From Symbiotaphrina buchneri (Eukaryota > Ascomycota > Symbiotaphrinales > Symbiotaphrinaceae): 64,000 nt of DNA. The notes below the pieces were generated by a model that was not told where the DNA came from, made no database searches, and saw nothing but the letters and a program-made list of their open reading frames with translations. Below are positions 58,848 through 64,000 of the stretch, in pieces; positions within the stretch are counted from its first letter, which is position 1; each line of letters opens with the position of its first letter. The stretch is taken from positions 372,001 to 436,000 of the forward strand of contig BCIG01000013.1 of assembly GCA_001599915.1 (NCBI GenBank). Direction: 5' to 3'. The position numbers were made by a program, and so were the translations under genes.

Positions 58848-59992
58848 ATGAAAAGCATCCTCCGCTCAGCAGTGGATACCTGGCGCGATAGACTCGCGCC
58901 CATCACGCACACCTCGAGCTTCCGCAATACTGGCCAGATCACGCCCGAAGAGTTCGTCGCCGCTGGCGATTATCTGGTCTACAAATTTCCTACCTGGTCA
59001 TGGGCGGACGCTTCTCCCGTCAGCAAGCGGGTCAACTACCTGCCCCCGGGCAAGCAGTACCTGGTGACGCGTGGGGTGCCATGCCACCGGCGGCTGGACG
59101 AGGATTTCGCCGGCGACGCAGGTCGCGACGAGACGGTCGTACAGGACGGGTTCGTGGGCGATGGGGCGGCCGACGACGATGGATGGCTGAGGACCGGTGG
59201 GATGGCCGCTAGTCAGGAGGCAAAGGCCAGGGATGTGCGGACGGTGGACGACAGTGGGGAGATGGGCGAACGGGAGGAAGAGGAAGAGGATGAGATCCCG
59301 GACATGGAAGATGAAGAAGATGACGAAGAAGCTATCATCAGGGACCCTAAGGGTGGAGCGGGCACAACTGCGTAAGGCCCCTCGGCCTCTACTGCTCGGG
59401 ATGGTGAAGCTGACCTTTGCCTTTGTATAGGCCGGTACGGACATACACCCTTTACATAACGTACACACCATACTATCGCACTCCACGCCTGTACCTCTCC
59501 GGCTATCTGTCTCCTTCAGAGCCGCTCGCTCCTCAGCTAATGATGGAAGATATTGTTGGGGACTACAAAGACAAGACTGTGACGCTGGAGGATTTCCCAT
59601 TCTTCGAAGGCGGGGTGAAGATGGCCTCAGTGCACCCTTGCCGCCATGCTTCTGTTATGAAAGTGCTCCTGGATCGAGCTGATGCTGCTTTGAAGCTGCG
59701 GCTGCTGAAATACAGGGAGGGTGCAAAGCAAGGCGAGCGTGTGGAGACGGGAATGGAAGGCCTCATAGATGACACCAGCCGGCTTGCCCTAGAAAACAGA
59801 GCGTATGGTGCCGGTGTCGCAGCCGCTGGTGGCAACGGAGGGGATGAGTGGGAGGTTCTGCAACACGAAACCGGGGCGGCGCCGGAGGAGGATGACGTTG
59901 CAATACGAGTGGATCAATATTTGGTGGTGTTCTTGAAGTTCATCAGCTCCGTCACACCTGGCATCGAACATGACTTCACGATGGGCGTTTAG
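58848..59992 (+). CDS. ATG3: autophagy E2-like conjugating enzyme
   Basis: Exons 58848-59371 and 59431-59992 give 361 residues. Atg3 transfers Atg8 from Atg7 to phosphatidylethanolamine. The N-terminal amphipathic helix ([18 protein letters not shown]) senses curved membrane. [19 protein letters not shown] and the GVPCHRRL segment are conserved. A long acidic flexible region ([19 protein letters not shown], about 142-170) binds Atg7 in the family. The catalytic Cys is Cys245 in the HPC motif ([13 protein letters not shown]). The C-terminus [24 protein letters not shown] is the standard end. The open frame extends upstream of 58848, but residues there have no family likeness. Confidence 0.95.
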
Positions 59993-60305
59993 GAATACGC
60001 ACCCGCATTTCTTTCATGGGTTTGAGCAGGCGCATGGCAGCGGACAATTGCTAAAGGCACATCCCTTTGGGGCTGCATTTTCACAGTCAGCTGAGATTGG
60101 AATATGTTGCGCGAGTAACGATCCTGATGAACTTCGGTTGGGTGACTCTCTCTATTGTTTAGCGCATCACGGCATGCTTATCATGATATCCTCTAGATGG
60201 AATCCCTCACTACTTGTTTCCCATATCGCCACTTTTTGATGCTCTCTTAACTGTTCGTCCGCGGAATGAGAACTACCCGAGCCTTGGTTGTTCGCATGCC
60301 AGGTT
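59993..60305. other. convergent intergenic region
   Basis: 313 bp holding the 3' flanks of ATG3 and the small secreted-protein gene. Nothing else is seen. Confidence 0.55.
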
Positions 60306-60826
60306 TCAGTAGCCTTGATAGCCCCTCTCCCTTCTCCAGCCGTTTTCAAAGTCCCTCTGCCCCATCCTCATTCGAACCCTCTTCTCTAACTCCTGCATCT
60401 CGTCCGCTTCGGTCATCCGTTTGGAGACGGTCTCCACCTTGAATGCCCCGAACAGGCGCTTCAGCAGTGACGGACCAGANNNNTNNNTNNNNCNGNNNAC
60501 GGCATACGAGATGGATTCTTCCGGCACTGGTGGGGAAAGGTCGAAGCCGCGGCGCTTTCTCTTCGGCGACGAAGCCGGACAGAATATGTCCGCTGCAATG
60601 AGCTGTTGATCCTATTGTCAGCTTTCAGAGCATGAAAATATCCACTACCGCAGAGGGAATGGCATACAGGTGGCACGCCTAGCGACAGGACCGCAAGTCT
60701 GAAATCATCGTTGTCGCACTCGACCACCTCTCCCTCGGGCCCCGCGACTGGTGAGGACATGACAGGAAGGATACAAAATGTTAGAAGAACCACAATGCGT
60801 ATCAAACATTTTGTCGGAGGTGCCAT
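60306..60826 (-). CDS. small secreted or vacuolar-type protein, interrupted by masked adapter
   Basis: Minus-strand exons 60826-60668 and 60602-60306 give 151 codons including the masked part. A signal peptide (CLIRIVVLLTFCILPVMSS) starts the protein. A short acidic stretch and a hydrophobic AVLSLGVPP follow; exon 2 begins LIAADIFCPASSPKRKRR, a possible dibasic processing site, and ends in a charged helical segment (ADEMQELEKRVRMRMGQRD). I do not recognise a family. About 33 nt (60480-60512) inside exon 2 are mostly N, and the called bases match a sequencing adapter, so the true exon probably lacks or differs in this stretch. Both sides remain in the same frame, but the length is not reliable. 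Confidence 0.6.
60480..60512. other. masked stretch with sequencing-adapter remnant
   Basis: 60480-60498 is mostly N with four called bases. ACGGCATACGAGAT at 60499-60512 equals the 3' 14 bases of the Illumina P7 oligonucleotide. The called c (60493) and g (60495) also agree with the P7 bases expected there. It is an assembly artefact rather than biology. Confidence 0.85.
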
Positions 60827-61710
60827 GATCGTCTTTCTACTCGGTCACCGGTGAAAACAGCAACCCAGCACGGGCGAGTGGGCAAGAGTAGAAGTAATCG
60901 ACAGTTAGAGCACGCGATGCCAGACTTGAACGGGATGTCATTCGCTATATGGATGTCGGATTCATGGAGTACCGCGATGCATCACTTGCAGAATGGCGCA
61001 CCGGTCCTTCAAATAGACGGGCTCGGGAGACCAAGACCTTGAGACCGTCATGGTCTTGCGCGTAGCTCGCCCTCTGGATCCCTAGAATCAGTCAAGTGAG
61101 GGGTGGTGCTTGGCTTTGACGGAGTTAGAGCTGTGCGACAGTCAGGCTTGGCTGCGGTTGAGCAAGATAGGGTCACAAGCAAGGTTTTCGGACATCGGGG
61201 ACGATCGTCTGCTATTCAAGTGTTTCTGGGTCAAGTCTTGTGCAACAGAGTCGGACGCATGCGTTTCACTGAGCTATGCGAGGAATGAAGGGTTTGGTAA
61301 GGGGCAGCCTTGACTGATGGTTGTATTTGAAGAAGGGGGAGGTTCCAGACTATTCGGGTCTTCTCAGGGGTAAGAGCTCGTGCTGCAAGGGGCGACGTTT
61401 GCCAAGCCACGACCTGAACGGACCTAGCTCGCTAGGTATTGACCAACCGCCAGGCCCATGCATCGTCCACCAATGGATCAATGAACCAACAAATGAATGC
61501 CGCAATATGAGATGGAGCTGAAAGGGTATCATGATTACTGAAGCATAAGACAAAAGAGCGACAAATGCGAGTCCGCTGAACGTAAATACCTTCGCTTAAG
61601 CCGACAGAACCCCCGGTTACCCTGCGGTTGATGAGACCGACCAGACGGACCCAATTGGTTTTGACGCCCAGGTTGCCAGCCTGAGGGTATGACTGCGCTG
61701 TCGCAAGGCA
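60827..61710. other. intergenic region between two minus-strand genes
   Basis: 884 bp. Holds the promoter of the small secreted-protein gene and the 3' flank of the coiled-coil gene. Nothing else is recognised. Confidence 0.5.
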
Positions 61711-63168
61711 TCAGCCGAAGGGGGCTCGCGAACCGAACGCACTTCCAAAGTTCATGCTCCTCTTGAACCTGAGCCTCGGTTCGCCCTCCTCCTGCCCAGG
61801 CCCTTCTCCATTCTCATCACCTGCTTCCGAGGGCTCCTCCGATGCTATTGGCGCTGAACGAACAATTTTTGAAGCTTCCTGTAGCAGTTTCGCATCTAAC
61901 TGCTTGAGGAAAACATCGTCATGCTCTTCGTGATTTTCTAGATGTAATGGACCTGTCAGTTCCGGATCATGCTCGGTCTCCTCTTCTTCTTCAGGAATTG
62001 GTGGCTCCTGGACCTCAGCTGGAGGCTCAGGCCGAGTGGGTTGTATTGCTGGCCTTGGTACCCCGACCGGAGTTATCTCACCGCTGAGGGCGCCATCCAA
62101 GTCGTAACGCTGAGACAAGGGCGTATGACCCGCATCTTTGGTCAGATGTGATTCGCTTGGCGACAGTAGGGATACCGGGGACACAGGTGTCTCTTGTTGA
62201 ACAGCGGACGGAGCCCGTGAAGGAGACGGAGAACGCGGTGGATCTGTGGTGGGCGAAAGAACTTTGGCGACAACTGCTGGTGGGAGAGCAGAAGGTTTCA
62301 AGCTGATGCCATCAAGCCCCTGTTCGACAAGGGAGATATCGATGCCACTATGAACCAGCCTCGGATTCTCTTCACTTGAACTCGGTGGCAAAGTGTGCAT
62401 TGGAGAGGTCAAAGATTCCATCCGGAGCTGTGATGGTCGGTCTCCATCCGTCTCCGAAATGCTGGGCAAGCGCCCTTCCTCCATCTTCGCTGTGTTTGAA
62501 AAGCTCCTTGTAGTCACGGAACCATGCCTAGATGACGCACCGGCACCTTCCCAAAATCTATCGCTGTTCTCGGAGTCTGTAGACTTAGTCCCTGCAGATG
62601 AGGACCCGTTCGAGGCCTTTAACGAGAGTGGGCTGCGGGTGAGACCAGGCACATCCCCAACGGCAGTCGGTTGGGCCCTGGGTGACACAAGCGATGATCC
62701 AGGAGCGCTTGCCCGGTTGCTTTCGACGGTGCGCTCTAGCACTTCGATCCTCTTCAGTAGTTCAGCACGCTCTAGGTTCCACAGCTCTCTAGCGCGCTGA
62801 TACAACTCCAGTTGGTGTTCGTACAGACTGACTTGTTGCTCAAGCACATCCCGGGATGACTCAAGTATGCGCGTGGAAAGAGACCTGCCCGTGACTTCCG
62901 CCCGGGTTGGCGATGCAATGCGATTCCGGATTTGGTCCATAGGCTGTGGCACTTGGTTCGGTGGGTCAGAACGAGCACGACGACTTGTCGACGTCAAAGG
63001 AGCGAAGCTCTCAGGAATAGGAGGGCGAACGCGATGAGCGTAGCCAGAGCGAGGTAATGAGCTCGCGCGGCGTAGGGACGTCTTTGGCGACATACTCTGG
63101 TTTGAGTCCATGCTCATGGCAGGCGTGGGCAAAAAAGCCATAGGCGGAGATCCAGAACCCGTGGCCAT
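61711..63168 (-). CDS. serine-rich protein with central coiled coil (485 aa)
   Basis: A single minus-strand exon of 485 codons. The first 100 residues are Ser/Pro/Arg-rich with RRASSLPRS, a likely phosphorylation site. A coiled coil runs from about 105 to 150 (LEQQVSLYEHQLELYQRARELWNLERAELLKRIEVLERTV, quoted in parts: LYEHQLELYQRARELW and LLKRIEVLERTV). The middle is low-complexity with SPSPSRAPS-type repeats and a Glu run (IPEEEEETEHDPE). The tail EPRLRFKRSMNFGSAFGS looks conserved and basic. I do not recognise a named family; similar uncharacterised proteins occur in Eurotiomycetes to my knowledge. Other starts within the first 25 residues (Met10, Met18, Met20) are possible. No function proposed. 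Confidence 0.8.
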   Translation of the reverse strand: MATGSGSPPMAFLPTPAMSMDSNQSMSPKTSLRRASSLPRSGYAHRVRPPIPESFAPLTSTSRRARSDPPNQVPQPMDQIRNRIASPTRAEVTGRSLSTRILESSRDVLEQQVSLYEHQLELYQRARELWNLERAELLKRIEVLERTVESNRASAPGSSLVSPRAQPTAVGDVPGLTRSPLSLKASNGSSSAGTKSTDSENSDRFWEGAGASSRHGSVTTRSFSNTAKMEEGRLPSISETDGDRPSQLRMESLTSPMHTLPPSSSEENPRLVHSGIDISLVEQGLDGISLKPSALPPAVVAKVLSPTTDPPRSPSPSRAPSAVQQETPVSPVSLLSPSESHLTKDAGHTPLSQRYDLDGALSGEITPVGVPRPAIQPTRPEPPAEVQEPPIPEEEEETEHDPELTGPLHLENHEEHDDVFLKQLDAKLLQEASKIVRSAPIASEEPSEAGDENGEGPGQEEGEPRLRFKRSMNFGSAFGSRAPFG

Positions 63169-64000
63169 GAGGGCGGTACACAGTCCACTAGTCTAAGAGG
63201 GCGCCGGTCGTTGTCGAGTTGAAACGGCTGTTATAGTATGGTCTTAGTCGCGCGACGCGGCCCTGCCATGAACTTGTAGACCTCCAGATCGTCTGCTTCA
63301 GCGAGCGGGAGCAGTGCAGTTGTAGACAACCTGGGTCTATAGGAGGCGAGACGGCTCCGAGACCACAGATTAGCTGGATGGCGTTTCTGTCTGCACCCTT
63401 CGGCAGAGGTTGGGTGACAATCAGGTAACAGAAGAAGGAGCGGGATTTGCAGCCTGATGGTATCAGAGAGTGCGATGTGATATGGCAGATGGTGTAGGTG
63501 TAGCAGTGTAGGTTCTGAGACGGTGACGTCCTGACGTGCCAACGAGACGAGACAAGTACGGTAGACCAAAGGTTAATGAGACGGGATATAAAATCAAAAT
63601 GAGTAAAGGGAAGCGTGACCGGCACTGCACAAGAATGCTACCTTTCTGGCGCCGGAAGAGGTTTCTCGATGATGAATACTCATTCACTTATGCGGACACC
63701 GATGATTCCCATAATTTCTTGGTTTTACTGGGTACGCGGAAAGTTTTTCGAGTCGCAGCGCTGCTTGCCCTTGCCCTGGCCCTTGACGGAAGTTGACGAG
63801 TTGGAACGACGTGTTCCTGACTACTGACTACGCCGACCACGTAGGTACGGTACCTCACAAGTTACCTTCAAGGAGGTAAATTTGGGTACCTTACGTTAGA
63901 CTGCAATTTGGTATTTTATTATTGGACCCTGAATGGTCCCGGGATCCACTCGACCCTTTTCACCGCACTTTCCAACTCAATTTTATCATTTCGGTACCTT
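63169..64000. other. 5' flank of the coiled-coil gene to window end
   Basis: 832 bp with no supported gene. GGTA/TACC motifs are dense at 63842-63895, and GGTACCTT ends the window. A 63188-63625 minus-strand frame upstream of the start codon may lie in the leader but has no protein character. Confidence 0.5.

Noticed and set aside
60366-60390. GGGTTCGAATG on the minus strand, similar to a tRNA B box
   Set aside because: No acceptor or anticodon stems around it; it lies inside a coding exon.
1-64000. Transposons, retroelements or virus-derived elements
   Set aside because: No reverse transcriptase, transposase, integrase or capsid-like frames and no long terminal repeats were seen anywhere in the window.

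Overview
The window is nuclear DNA from a filamentous ascomycete (Pezizomycotina; the protein set suggests Eurotiomycetes or a close relative, which is an inference). The genes lie about 2 kb apart on both strands. They carry short GT-AG introns of about 45-92 nt with CTRAY branch points. Families present include the fungal Cid1/Cut-type nucleotidyltransferase, the areA GATA-like domain, DUF7728, VPS34, NSE4 and ERG1. I resolved exon structures by hand for about two dozen protein genes. I saw no transposon, retroelement or virus-like protein, and one tRNA gene.

Layout. 0-5.5 kb: a 73-residue one-helix membrane protein, mitochondrial Hsp70 (SSC1) and a four-helix membrane protein with a GC-AG intron. 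8-16 kb: a long Cid1-family RNA nucleotidyltransferase, squalene epoxidase ERG1 and an ADP-sugar Nudix hydrolase. 16-24.9 kb: PP4 regulatory subunit PSY2 (nine exons), an SLC35F-type carrier and an MFS transporter. 25.8-33.3 kb: an NAD-binding epimerase, tRNA-Gly(GCC), a tail-anchored inositol 5-phosphatase, a His-rich DUF7728 membrane protein and an areA-GATA-like domain protein. 35.4-44.2 kb: proline iminopeptidase, a mitochondrial SDR, VMS1 (ribosome quality control), a GT8-like protein and PRP38. 45.4-53.2 kb: MTG1, ISY1, VPS34 and NSE4. 53.8-63.2 kb: a Ppn2-like phosphatase, a TCD-type E1-like dehydratase for ct6A in tRNA, ATG3, a small secreted protein and a serine-rich coiled-coil protein.

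Themes. Several genes serve membrane and autophagy trafficking (VPS34, ATG3, 5-phosphatase). Others serve RNA and translation: PRP38 and ISY1 in the spliceosome, the Cid1 enzyme, VMS1, the tRNA-modifying dehydratase and MTG1. These are housekeeping genes of ordinary euchromatin, not a biosynthetic cluster.

The most unusual item is the tRNA-Gly(GCC) gene at 27602-27757. It has the usual nuclear tRNA intron after the anticodon. It also has a second 56-nt insertion in the D arm, inside the internal A-box promoter, with every hallmark of a spliceosomal intron (GTGAGT donor, CTAAT branch site, CAG acceptor). Removing both gives a perfect 71-nt tRNA. A second point is technical: the N-masked stretch near 60.48-60.51 kb matches an Illumina P7 adapter end, so the small gene there is interrupted by an assembly artefact. 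Intergenic DNA is also rich in a palindromic TAAGGTACCTTA/TTACC motif family.
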